Assembly: GCA_021613375.1 (NCBI GenBank)
Contig: CM038702.1
Coordinates: 22,300,349-22,364,348, forward strand
Length of the DNA: 64,000 nt
Reading direction: 5' to 3'
From: Megaleporinus macrocephalus
Taxonomy: Eukaryota > Chordata > Actinopteri > Characiformes > Anostomidae
The notes under the pieces were generated by a model. It worked only from the letters and a program-made list of their open reading frames with translations, did no database searches and was not told the DNA's origin. Position numbers and translations under genes: made by a program. Shown here piece after piece: positions 52,601-64,000 of this stretch. Position 1 is the first letter of the stretch, and every line of letters starts with the position of its first letter.

Positions 52601-55600
52601 ACCAACTCTCAACCAAATCTGGGTCAGACAGACAGGATTCACACGGCTTTAGATTTATGTAGTTACTGGCATGTTTGACTCAGGTTTGGGCATATTTCAC
52701 CCAGTCATTGGTATATTCTGTATTTATTATTTTACAGGGTGCCTGGAAACCCCTGTTTTTGCTGTCCTGGCCCTGACTGGGGCTGTCCACAGAAACACCC
52801 CCATCTTTAACTGTAAATTACGAACACACTACGAAAGACCTGGCAACAGAACAGGCAGGCAGTCGTCTAACGGTGTGCTTTTTTGGGCCAACAGAGAGGG
52901 CTGCGGCTATATGCTAACCACATATACTTATACATATACACACGCTTGCCTAATGTTAGAGAATACTGCTGTGTAAACCTTCACAGGAAGCTATCAAGTG
53001 TTAGGCGAGTCCACAGAATCACCCTAAATGTATTTTCAAAACACGAGGTAACTCAGAGAATGAAAACAGGGGTGGGGTTACCAGACTTTATACCACTACC
53101 AGGTGATAGGTAGGCTTATTTGTGTGGGTAAACAGTCACCTTAAATGTAGCTGTATATAGTGTAAACAGCTGTAAATAGTGTATAATATTTTAAATCTGC
53201 ATCACTTTTTCAGTTGTCCATATGTGATTATATGTTGATAGCCACTGTTTCTGTTTCTCCACAACAGTAGCTGGCCCAGGGGTTTGATTAGGGTCACATT
53301 ATTGGGCTATAACCTATGACCTTTCTTCTGTAGCCCCAGGTCTCTTTATTCCTGCCAAAACATTAAACATGAAAATGAACTACAGGTTCATATGACTACT
53401 ATGTCTTTTGTGGTAAACATGTCCCTGCTTCATCCCTGCCTAAGATAGACTTGTATTCATTTAAATAAATAAAATGATTTTAGGATTATTACTAAAAATA
53501 CCTTAAATCTCAGCCAGCAGCTCCTCTGGCAGCAGTGCCTTTCTTTCTCTCCTTGTAAAGCATGCACACAGGCAGTAGAATTACTATGGCAACAGAAACA
53601 CCCTGTGTTCCCACCCTCCTCTAACATCCACTAAACATAGCGTCACTGTCCAAAAAAAAATCTTCAAAATCACACCTTACACGATAAGGCAAAATCTGTG
53701 TTTACTTTTAATGTAAGTCAGTGAAACCAGAAATTTTCCAACCTTTTTTGGAGGATTTCTGTTGGTTAATTTATCATTAAACAGTCATAGGATGTAAAAG
53801 ATCAAATAATATAATAAAGTTCAGATAATATAGAAGAATTAAAATCAATTAGATGGGGATACATGTCTTCTTTGGACACTAACAATAGGCTATGGTTGTG
53901 GTCTACAGTAAATATCAGTGTCATTCATACATTTGAAATAATGTTGATTTCATGCCACACTGAGATAAAAAAAAAAAAAAAACACTTTTCAAGTGCGGCT
54001 GGGGACCATTTTCTTTATTAAACATTCCATAGTTTACCATTGCTTCGCTCACCAGGGCAGACTCAGTATGCAACTTAGATAGTACCCAATTTTGTCTGTT
54101 GGTGAAACTGCATAAAAACTGGGTTTGTACGCCCTTCTTTATTTCATAGATAAAAATGTTGGATATTTTATATATATATTGACCACTGAACTGGAAATGT
54201 CCCCAGCTTACATTTGAGAAATCTGGACATCTTATGTATTAATAGCCATTAATAGTAGAATTAAGTCCAGGGCTTGGTTTAATATGTCTAATAAGCACTC
54301 TTTAGATAGCCTAAATGGCACTGTCTGCTACATTTGTCATTGCCTATGTTCTCTCCGTTAGCATAATAAACAAGTGGAAACAGTTGCTCTTGCCAGAGGT
54401 TTATACACCAGGATAACCTTGATTCATCACCTTCCTCGATATCCCCCTCCTCCCTCTCTTCTTTTCAAAGGATTCCGCGAATGGTGGACACTGTCCACAA
54501 GCTTCCACTTCATATGCTAATTATATACCCATGCATGAGCACTGTGCCTGCTAGCAATGGGCAAATAAGGCTGAAAAGCCCCCCGGACACAGATTGTTTT
54601 AATTCTTACCCAGTGATGGAGAACCTAAGGGGCTTTTTCCTTTCCTGAGAGAGCTAAATCTCTTCTCGATCTCTTGCTCAGTACCAGACTATACTGCTTG
54701 TCCCAGTGGAATCTTGTGCTCACACAGCTGAACAGTAATGGTTGATTATGCTTGTTGACTTAACAGCTCAAAAAGCATTAATGAATGACCTACCACTGAA
54801 ACAGCCATTCAGTAACTAGACTATTCCTATACCAGTGTTGAAAGCCTTGTTGTCAGCAGCCTAGAACTGAGCATTGTAACTTGGAAGGGCTTTTAAAGGA
54901 AGTTCTTGTGTGGTGCAACAATATACTCTGTTACTGGAGGAAGCCCAGAATGAACTACCTAAAATGTCTGCATAATTATATTCATTAAGATGTTAACATA
55001 GTCATTTGGAGTGCTTTGGCTCTAGACAAACTTGCAGAGTCAGAATGGTTCACTGTGATAATGACAGGAGCCTGACATCTGCTGCGTTAAAAAAAGCCAA
55101 ACGCTATAAAGAGTGCATCACAGGAAGTTATTACATGGAGTGGTTATTAATATGTTGCCTGATACCTGAGACCTAGTTCTGAGATATTTTGGCCTAAATT
55201 GTTATTTTTTAATATCATTTCATGACAGAAAGGTACAGAGCATTGTTTAACAGGATCATAGCCACGAGGAGGCCTGTTGCAATGTGTGCAAGAATACTTA
55301 TTAGGCCAACTTTTAAGATAACACTTTTCTTATATCACAGCCAGGCTCTAATGTCCTTTCTTGGACCTCAAATCATTGCAAAGTTATTGTTGCTAGCCAC
55401 AATTTCCTCATGGCTTCAGCTCATTATCAACATACCAGTGTTTGAATTTAATGCTTTAATTGCAGTTGGCTTTTAAAAATAAACTCTAGGTTATGTTATT
55501 TTCTACCAATCCAAATGTGAAAAAGGGGCTGATATCGAATATTACTGCAATAAATCAAAAGTAACACACAAATGGACCATGATCTCCACATTCTGGTCAG

Positions 55601-55979
55601 TTTTTCCCAGGTACTGTCGCTCAACAGAAGCAAGTTTGTCACCAAGCTCACATTTATGTGTTTTGACAGAACTCTTTGTATTGGAAGATCATTTAGCAGA
55701 ATGTTTACTTTTTATTTTGTCAAAGCAAACACAGCAGCTGGATAAACAGACACTCACCATCTCCATGACGAAATCAAACAAGGTAAAAAAGGAAGTAGTC
55801 TATATTTATTTCTACATTAAATAAATAAATGCTAAGTGTTCTGGATGTTCCGACTCAGTGCAGTTATTTGTGCTTTGCTTAGTATAACAGACTTATGCAT
55901 TACAAAATGCATCTTTAAGTATTTTGTTGTTCAATCAATTTTTAAGGACTTTCAATTTGTTGCATGAAATTGGCTACAT

Positions 55980-55983
<4 letters not shown>

Positions 55984-56074
<91 letters not shown>
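55984..56074. repeat. (AT)n microsatellite
   Basis: About 45 AT units followed by a short GA run. Confidence 0.98.
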
Positions 56075-56076
<2 letters not shown>

Positions 56077-58687
56077 AGAGAGAGAGAGACTAAAACAAAT
56101 TATTCCTGAAAGACAGAAATATTATTTATTATTCATGCACATATATTTTAGAAACTATGTTGACTAAAACATTGCTTTTTTATCATTTTATGTTGCAAAT
56201 AATAACTATGTTCAAGTCTGAAAGTCTAGAATACTTAAAATACTGAATAATATAAGTTTTCCAAGTTTCTCAGATCGGAGGAGGATAAACGTTTTTTTTT
56301 TTTTAGACTTTAGGTTTGCTATGTTGTTTTCCCACCTTTGCACATTTCTGCTGTCTGGCTTAATGTCAGTCAGGGCTTGTTCACTGGTCTAATGTGGCTT
56401 TGGTGAGTGGACACATGCTTTGTAGTATTTATAGTAAATGCTGCTGCAGTGTTTGTGGGGTTTATGTAAATCCATGTTTCTGGTTAATTGCCAGAATATG
56501 ATCATATCATCACAGGGGTGGAAGTCTTGGAATAAGCAGGGGGGTGACAGCACGGCTGTCAGGAATAGGCCACAGCCTGATGTAATATCATTGTGGGACA
56601 TTAGTGGGTTTGAAAATTTTATCTAGAAGAGAAATGTTTTGTGTACTTAATGGTGCCTTGGCTCTTAAACAGGTGTTTGTACTTATTTTGAACACTGTTA
56701 GGGACCACATGAGCCCAAATATTTCCACTGTTTAACTGTTTAGTGCAGACTTTCAAGAATTTCTTTGAATTTTAGAAACTTTATGTACCAGACTAGGCCT
56801 AATTTTCCCCAGACCTACACAATGATTTATTTCTGTCTACGCCACTGCTGAATGAAAAAAGAAATTGTATTTGTGATTTAGCACTAGTTACTGTTATTAA
56901 CATCACATTTACAACTCAGAATGCATGTCAGTTCACTGGCGGTTTTAGATAAAAATACAAACTTGCATTGAATACATTGCGACTCGTGATCTCTATTACT
57001 ACTATTGCTAAGAAGGTTTTGATACTTTTATTGTATAATTATCATCATTAAACATGAAGCTCATAAGACACATGTATATTGTGAATACTAAATGAAGTGG
57101 TTGTATTTGCATGGTAGATATTGTGACTCGAGATTAATAAAGGAGTACGTTTCTCTACAATGAGCCATTTCCCTCAAACTCCCCTCTCATAATAATTTCA
57201 ACCTTTCTTTCTTTGTCTTTTTTCTCTTATTCTCTCTCTTCTACTCTATTTTTCTCTTATAGGAGAGAGCTGGATGTATGCAGTGTTAGTTGAAGGTAAT
57301 GGATGACATTCTCTTGCTCTGGCTCCAGAGCTTCATTTCTTTTGACTTTTTTCTTTGGTGAATAACACCATCCACTTTAAATGAGTTTGAATTCGACATT
57401 TTAGATTTATTTTCAGTCCAGATCTAATAGACCTCCTCCGAAAGCTACACTCAACCACACAGAACAATTTTTGACATTTCATTTTATTTTAAACTTGTAA
57501 GTAGCAAGTACATATTTTGTCACAAGTCATTTTGCTGGCTTGTCTGGGATTGTGGCCCTCTGTTTTGGAAGAAAAAGAAGGAAATTCCATTACTGGACAC
57601 CAAAGGTCCTGGAATTTTGGCATTTTCCTATTTTATCATCATAATTATGAAGTTTAAACTCAATTTGGAATGTATTTTTATACAACAACTCCGATAGAAA
57701 GAATAGCTTTATTGGGTGTCCAGGAACTTTACTAGACTGAGGTGGTAGATAGACCTCTCATTATCCTCCATTCCTTGCTCAGTGAGCATCTGTTTAGCTG
57801 ACTAAGCCTATATTTGAGTGTGTAAGCATTTTGCATGTTCTTGTAACTGGTTTGCCACTAGAGGGCAGAGCAGAAGGCTTGGGTATTGTTTATGTGAGAT
57901 GAGAGATGAAGATTTCAGGTTTATCTTTTAGTTAAATAAAAAGATTTTTTTATTATGTTTTTTTATTATTTTTGTAAGAATATCTTTTAGACTTTTCATT
58001 TCTTTCTCAAGTAGTCTGTAGAACTGTGCTAATACCAGAGAGGTTCAAAATCCTATTACATGATATTTGAGTTTTCCAGCAAATGTTCCAGTAGTGATTT
58101 TTTTAAGAACAATTAACTCTTGCAGGCTTTAGAACTGCAAAAACATGATTCCCTTTCAGCCTCTTCTTCACAATTCCTTGTGTTACATGTTCCTTTCATT
58201 TTCACATCTCGGAGTAATCTCATTGTCCAAATAGATTAGAAGCAGATGCGCTATAGAAACCTTTTGGAAATGTTTCTTGATTTGTGTCTCGACAGGCTAT
58301 GTGATCCTGTAACTAAACTACCAGCACTCGGAGTTACAGGATGCTTTTAATGCTGTAGGAATAACGCTACTGAAATAAAGCATCTCTGCTCAGTTTAGTG
58401 CTGGTATTCACTGCAGCCGCCCTGCTTTGTGAAAGTCCCCATAATTAACACCTCTTCAGTGACTCAGTCTGAGCCTGTGATCTTTTTCTGTCACCATCTC
58501 TAAATCACGAGACGCAACACGTATTATAAAGATAAACCACAAGAGGGTGATTTCAGGTCCTGATAAACTTAAATGCTGCTATGACGTACAACAAACACAA
58601 AGAGATAAAGACACAATAATATAGATTCAAATCCATGAAAAGGAGTTCAAATCCACCACACAGATGGATGGATGGATGAATGGGCAG

Positions 58688-59134
<447 letters not shown>

Positions 59135-59269
59135 AATATTTATTTATTTATTTATTTATACATTTATACATACATTTATTAAAATGTAATAACATGTTGT
59201 GTACAGTGGAATCAGGAGCAGGATGTGAGTAAGGAGCAGGGTGTGGCTGGATCTTTCCCATCCTCTATC

Positions 59270-60001
59270 AGCGGGACAAAGAGGGTCGCTGGGGGTGGGG
59301 GAGGAGGCTTCTTTTCCCCCGCTGAGCGGGAGAGCTGACCAGCAGGGGGCAGCAAAGTCTCAGCGGAGGCGCTTGCAGTGAAGCATGTCCAAGCATTTGA
59401 GGACTAAAACACGGGCGCTTTTGTCTCCTTACAGCAGCCGCTCAGAGGGACACTGCGACTGCAAGATCTCTCCGGCATTCGGGGGGCGAGGCGAGGGCGC
59501 AGGACGCTGAATGGACTCGGTATGTGCGGGTGATCAGGGCTATGTGGCAGCGGAGGGCCAGGCACAGATTTTCGGCATCGCCAGGGGAGAGCAAGCAGAC
59601 GGGCCATCTCGGGGTGATGGAGGGAGCGCTGCTGCTTCGGCTTCCGCACGATAACGAGAACCGGATGCTACCGGCCGGGCCGAGCTGAGTCTGTGTTGGG
59701 TTTTTTTGCCCTCCTTGTTGAACCTATTCCACGCATGGAGAGAGGATTTGTACATTTGCCCTGTCACGAGCGATGGTCATCGGGCATTACGGTCAGCACG
59801 CAGCGCTGCTGAAACAAATAGGGAATTTTACGGACGCATGAAGGGCCGAGATACTGGCTAGACCCCTCTGACTGACTGACTGCACGCTCCTGGAAGGAAT
59901 AGGGATGCGGCACCTTCTCGAGATAAGCCAGTTTGCTCGTAACGGTGGGGGTCCCCGAATTCCAAACACTCTGTAGGTCCATCAGACAAGATCGCGCGCG
60001 A
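59270..60001 (+). promoter_or_regulatory. st8sia1: GC/CpG-rich promoter and 5' UTR of st8sia1
   Basis: An abrupt rise in G+C and CpG from about 59.27 kb through exon 1, against AT-rich flanks. It contains GGGGGTGGGGGAGGAGG and several GCGCGC stretches but no clear TATA. The transcription start is not determined. At least one upstream ORF lies within it. Confidence 0.6.
59511..59654 (+). CDS. upstream ORF in st8sia1 leader
   Basis: ATG at 59511, stop TAA at 59652-59654, 47 codons, beginning MDSVCAGDQGYVAAEG. It lies about 350 nt upstream of the proposed main start, if the leader begins before it. Probably regulatory rather than a functional peptide; it needs transcript evidence. Confidence 0.35.
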   Translation: MDSVCAGDQGYVAAEGQAQIFGIARGEQADGPSRGDGGSAAASASAR

Positions 60002-60222
60002 ATGATTGGGAAAGGATTGGGATCTAACTTTGCTGGAAGCGTCATGATGTCGCTGAGATGCCACAGAAGCAAGTCCGTGTGTGCCGCCCTGTGTGTGCTG
60101 GTGCTCTGCTGGCTCTACATCTTCCCCGTGTACAGGATGCCCAGCGACAAGGAGATAGTGGAGGAGGTTCTGAGACAGGGCCAGACCTGGACGAGGAACC
60201 AGACTGGCATTGATCTGTACAG
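60002..60222 (+). CDS. st8sia1: st8sia1 exon 1 (coding part)
   Basis: Encodes the cytosolic tail, the signal anchor and the start of the stem up to RNQTGIDLY. The donor is AG|GTAGTC at 60223, splitting an arginine codon. Confidence 0.92.
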
Positions 60223-60448
60223 GTAGTCTACAGGCCCCGGTGCCTGTCATTTTAAGCCTTGCTGTTATGTAATGTAGCAGTTACATCAAACATGGGGAGC
60301 CTGTTTCATATCCCAGACAAACAAATGAAGCATGTCTCTCCGGTGGGCCATTATTTCTGAGTCACTTACTTCAGATGCCGGAAAGCATCCGTGTGGCTGA
60401 CCCCCATGCCTTCTGCACCATAATTCGTCCTGCTGCATTCTAGTGCAG

Positions 60449-60487
<39 letters not shown>

Positions 60488-62840
60488 AGTCTCCCATGGC
60501 CCAATTTGTTACTCTTAAATCTCCTTCCCCAGAGGATGTGCTGCAGACAGCACTATAGGAAAGCCGATTAAGATAATGCGCAGAGCCTGACACCTGTGTG
60601 TGGCTCTGCAGTGAGTTTAGTTTGGGACTTCAGTCCTGACTTGGCTTGTTTTGGGCCAGGTAACGACAGGTGCAAGGACATTGCTTGGGAATGGCATGAT
60701 AACACTTTTTCTTTTCCAAGACTAATACTGAAACTGGCTCATATCTAATACATGTAGAAACCACTTTTGAAACTACTGAGGTTTAAAATGAACCTTTTAA
60801 AGCTGCACTATGTAATTTTTTTGTAGTTACAACTAAAGGCATTACTGAGCTGGGGGGCGAAAAATACAGTTAAAATTAAAAAAAGCATGCCCTGCTCCGC
60901 ATCACCAAGTCCTGACTGAGTTTGTGGTGTAACCAGTGTTACAAAATGTTCTTCTGCATGTCACATGCAGGTAGTGAAGCAGTAAAATTGGCCCTTTATA
61001 CTGGAATATGAGTGTATGCATCTATATATCAGTGCAGGCATCTATAGAGATGTTATTCGATTTCAAATCAATTTTTCTTGATTATATTTGTTCTACTCTG
61101 GAAGAGCAGAATGGTTAGGCACGTCTGGGCTACTTTTTTTACAGAGGTAGTGACAAGAAGCAGGGTTGCTATTTTATGTTCTATCCAGTGCTACCTGTGA
61201 ACCTACTAATGTTGATGAAGGCAAATAGTGATAAATTTAAAAGGTATAAAAGGTACTTTACATGTAGGTCTTTGCCATAAATAGGCCAAGGTGTTCGTGA
61301 GACTATAGGAATACAGTATCTCCAGCATCAGGCAGCATATTCAAAACAGTGCCGTGTGGCGATGTTAAAAGATGTAAGAGAGCTTTTCAAAGTATTAAAC
61401 TTTTCAGATGGCTGGTTCCCATCACCACTGTTGTGAATAGTTCTTATTTGGTAAATTTACCAAGAATAGAGCATGACTTTGTTTACACTTCAATAATGGA
61501 ATTCTGAAGAGATTTGTAACAACGGTGGAATTTCCCCTTAATTCGTACAGCGCTTTTACACTAGATAGAGGCATATTTAGAGGTTTTTAAGCTCCAAAAA
61601 TGGTTCTACTGTGTCAGTCCTTTTGTAAACATTTGTTTTTAGGAGGGTGGTAAAGACTGGCCTGTATTATTTTGACAGGAATCATTTACTGAATCATCAA
61701 AAACACCCACAAAACACTCATCTGCACACTGTTACTGTGACAACATGTTTGCATATTGTGTTTTTCCATAGTATCATTACTGGATAAGCAAATATAGAAT
61801 TAATGACTAACAAACATCATCTTTGGTGATACCCAGCTCACTGTGTGAGTTTTCCACCTGTTTCCTCTTAATATATGAAGCCCTTGTTTTAAAGAGTTTT
61901 CAAAACGTCTGCAAAAAGTCTGTTGTTGAGATGATATAAAAAAATTCTACAAAATTCAGTCACTGTATGATGCAAAATTGTGAACAGTACGCGTGTGTTC
62001 TGAGTGTTTATATGCGATGATAAAAGAATCAATTTTGCCCTGCAACCCCATATGGAAAAAATATATATTGACATATTTTACAGTAAAGAAAATATATGTC
62101 AAATATATGGTAGTATATTTACAACCATATCTAAATATATTATTTATATTGCAATATATTCTCAAATATATGTGGAATATGTGGAAATACATGTTTTCAA
62201 AAATTATTTTGACATGTATAAGACTAGATTTAAAGATTCAGCTGAGTTCAGTAGTTTATATATTTGATGTCATACGGACTGAATACGTTGTATACGTTCA
62301 CTGGAGGACGTTAAAAGACCTTTATTGACGATCGCAACAGGTCCTATTCTAGTCCTAAAGGAACGTTAGAAAAAATCCATCCATGGAACGTTCGGTAACG
62401 TCCCCATACAGTCCCTCAAATATCCTCTGCCAGACGCACGCCCCACATGTGCCTATCCACCGTGAATGGATTTGAAAAAAAAAAAAAAACGTTTTTCTCC
62501 TCAATCGGTCTGAAGATTAGAGTCATTAAATGCTTCAGATGTCTGGTTCTTATCCCCACCGCTGTGAGCAATTCTGATTTCTCTAGAACGGATCATTTCA
62601 CATCAAGCCACTCTGAATGACTTTGTTTACATCTCAGCAATTTTGTGATGCAGAGTAACCTCTGAAACATGGCTGCAATTTTCTGTGTTTTGTAGGAAGT
62701 TGCTCACAGAATGCTGTGACCCGAAGAGAATGTTTGCAGTCACCAAGGAGAACTCGCCGATCGGCAAGGTCCTGTGGTACGATGGCGAGTTTTACCACTA
62801 TCACATAGTCAACAACGAGACCTATCCATTCTTCGTACAG
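60002..62840 (+). CDS. st8sia1: alpha-2,8-sialyltransferase, ST8SIA1 (GD3 synthase) type, first two exons
   Basis: Golgi type II membrane enzyme that adds sialic acid alpha-2,8 to GM3 to make GD3 and opens the b-series gangliosides. Exon 1 coding is 60002-60222 and exon 2 is 62696-62840; together they give 122 residues. A short basic cytosolic tail (SLRCHRSK) precedes the signal anchor VCAALCVLVLCWLYIFPVY. The stem follows with MPSDKEIVEEVL, RNQTG (N-glycosylation site), ECCDPKRMFAVTKENSP and VLWYDGEFY. CWLYIFPVYR and the CCDP/WYDGEF blocks match vertebrate ST8SIA1. The sialyl motifs L, S and VS lie in exons beyond the window. Start: ATG 60002 is taken, but ATG 60044 or 60047 has better context and would give a shorter tail. 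Confidence 0.93.
60223..62695 (+). other. st8sia1 intron 1
   Basis: About 2.5 kb. Contains a (GA)n run at 60451-60485 and two stretches (61.39-61.5 and 62.53-62.65 kb) that belong to a dispersed repeat also seen at 21.5 and 23.05 kb. No coding sequence is recognised. Confidence 0.6.
60451..60485. repeat. (GA)n microsatellite
   Basis: About 17 GA units in st8sia1 intron 1. Confidence 0.97.
62696..62840 (+). CDS. st8sia1: st8sia1 exon 2
   Basis: The acceptor is ttttgtag. Reads KLLTECCDPKRMFAVTKENS, PIGKVLWYDGEFYHY and NNETYPFFVQ, with an NET glycosylation site. It ends in phase 0 at a GTATGA donor. Confidence 0.95.
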
Positions 62841-64000
62841 GTATGATTAATTCTTTTTCACATACAGTCAAATAAAAAACTTGCAGCTGAATTCTAATCA
62901 TGTGTGCGATCATGGATGTGTTTTTTCACCACGCTCAGAAACTTGTTAGACGTTTGTGGTTGTCTGTGTGCTTCAGTTGTGTCAAACTCTTCTTACTAGA
63001 CAGGTTTGTTTTTCTATTATACTTTTAATGAGTAGAAGACATAGAGTTGCATGATTGAGTGCTGTTTTCTTAAAAGAGCAACGTGTTTGGTTTCATTCGT
63101 CTGCTTCATTTGTTCTGCTTCATTTATTTTGCTTTAATTAAATATACTAAAGCATCATTAGCCTGATTTCTGAGCAGATTAAACATCCAGGGAACTTCCT
63201 AAATGAAGAGCTCTTCTTGGCTGCTTGTTACTGACTTGGGGTCAGTTTCTTTTCTGCTGCAGCTCACTGAATGTTGTGGGTATTACTGTAAGAGTCTTGT
63301 ATTATCACTTCCAGAGCCTGGTGCCAACACAGAACCTTTAGGTGCATCCAAGCCTTTGTTACTTCCTTCAATGGTAGTAAAACCGCCCATACCAGATATG
63401 ACGCAAGCCCTCTGGGCCTTCTGTGGTGGTCGTCACTAAATAGAGGCTGCAGAGACTTTACCTAGTGAATTAGGTGTATCAAAAACATAGTATTGCCTTG
63501 TATTGTATGTACTCAGTTTGATAACACCAGCTAGCTGTTGAATAGTGTGAACACTGGATGAATTGACTTGATCTAAAAGTGTTATTATATAAGCAGCTAT
63601 TAAACATACAAACATATTTTTATTGTATTATTTTATTGTCAGTGATACAGACTTTAGTATGTTAGGACAATGATGGACATTTAACCCGGCTCCTCTATTC
63701 TTGAGGCACTGGCTTTTATATGTGGTGTGTTTTTGCTGTGAAATGAAATGAAATATTGAGGGTTTAGTTTGTACGTCATGATAAAAGCTTGGCCTTCATG
63801 TTGAAAGTATTATGTTGTCTGTCAGATCTCTGTGACTGTTTTATCTGCTTAATGAAAGAAAAAAAGCATTAGAAACAAGCTCTGTCCCTGAAAGCTTCAG
63901 CAGTGCAAGATGTACAGACGAAAATGTGGAAACCTTGAGCGCTGGCTGGGATGCTAATCTAAGTGATTACTGCTGTCGGTTACACTTTACTGTAAGTTGT
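62841..64000 (+). other. st8sia1 intron 2, incomplete
   Basis: Non-coding sequence to the window edge. No third exon is recognised; the next expected exon carries sialyl motif L. Confidence 0.6.

Noticed and set aside
52671..52976. Open frame with an acceptor-like TTTTACAG at 52731-52738
   Set aside because: The peptide resembles no family I know and no matching donor or neighbouring exons are seen.
61993..62328. 111-codon open frame in st8sia1 intron 1
   Set aside because: Low-complexity AT-rich translation (many I/Y/K); lies inside an intron with no splice support.

Overview
This is vertebrate nuclear DNA, almost certainly from a teleost fish. The genes are interrupted by GT-AG introns, the proteins match vertebrate families, and the spaces between genes are AT-rich and full of fish-type Tc1/mariner, hAT and Ty3/Gypsy remnants, SINEs and microsatellites. 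The repeat types would suit an otophysan (characin, catfish or knifefish), but that is an impression. No bacterial, plasmid or phage features are present.

Layout. (1) 552-9849, + strand: the last seven coding exons of a beta-1,4-N-acetylgalactosaminyltransferase of the B4GALNT3/4 type (GT7 catalytic domain), entering from the left edge. Its last intron (about 5 kb) is a nest of repeats, including a complete non-autonomous hAT element with an 8-bp target duplication. A possible long 3' UTR runs to about 11.48 kb. (2) About 11.5-40.6 kb: a gene-poor stretch with Tc1-like transposase fossils, two large minisatellites (43-bp unit at 18.35-19.6 kb; 33/27-bp units at 30.95-32.26 kb), a decayed Ty3/Gypsy retrotransposon with one LTR, and a tRNA-type SINE lying in what looks like a solo LTR. 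(3) 40.64-about 49.0 kb, - strand: a complete troponin I gene of slow-skeletal/cardiac type, reconstructed as eight coding exons (198 residues), including an apparent 4-nucleotide microexon. One intron carries a Tc1-like element and a roughly 1-kb repeat whose inverted partner lies 41 kb away in the b4galnt intron. (4) About 49-59.2 kb: intergenic, with a foldback MITE and AT and GATA microsatellites. (5) About 59.27 kb to the right edge, + strand: a GC-rich promoter/5' UTR region and the first two coding exons of an ST8SIA1-type alpha-2,8-sialyltransferase (GD3 synthase), continuing past the window.

The two glycosyltransferases act in the Golgi on different substrates (LacdiNAc on glycoprotein glycans; disialo-gangliosides). 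The troponin I gene between them works in the sarcomere, so the three are neighbours, not a pathway. Human B4GALNT3 and ST8SIA1 both lie on 12p, which is the main reason for preferring b4galnt3 to b4galnt4. I found no convincing new biological system. The most notable items are the troponin I microexon architecture, the intact-ended hAT element with its internal CpG/pyrimidine minisatellite, the 60-bp higher-order minisatellite with an open frame, and the inverted repeat pair.
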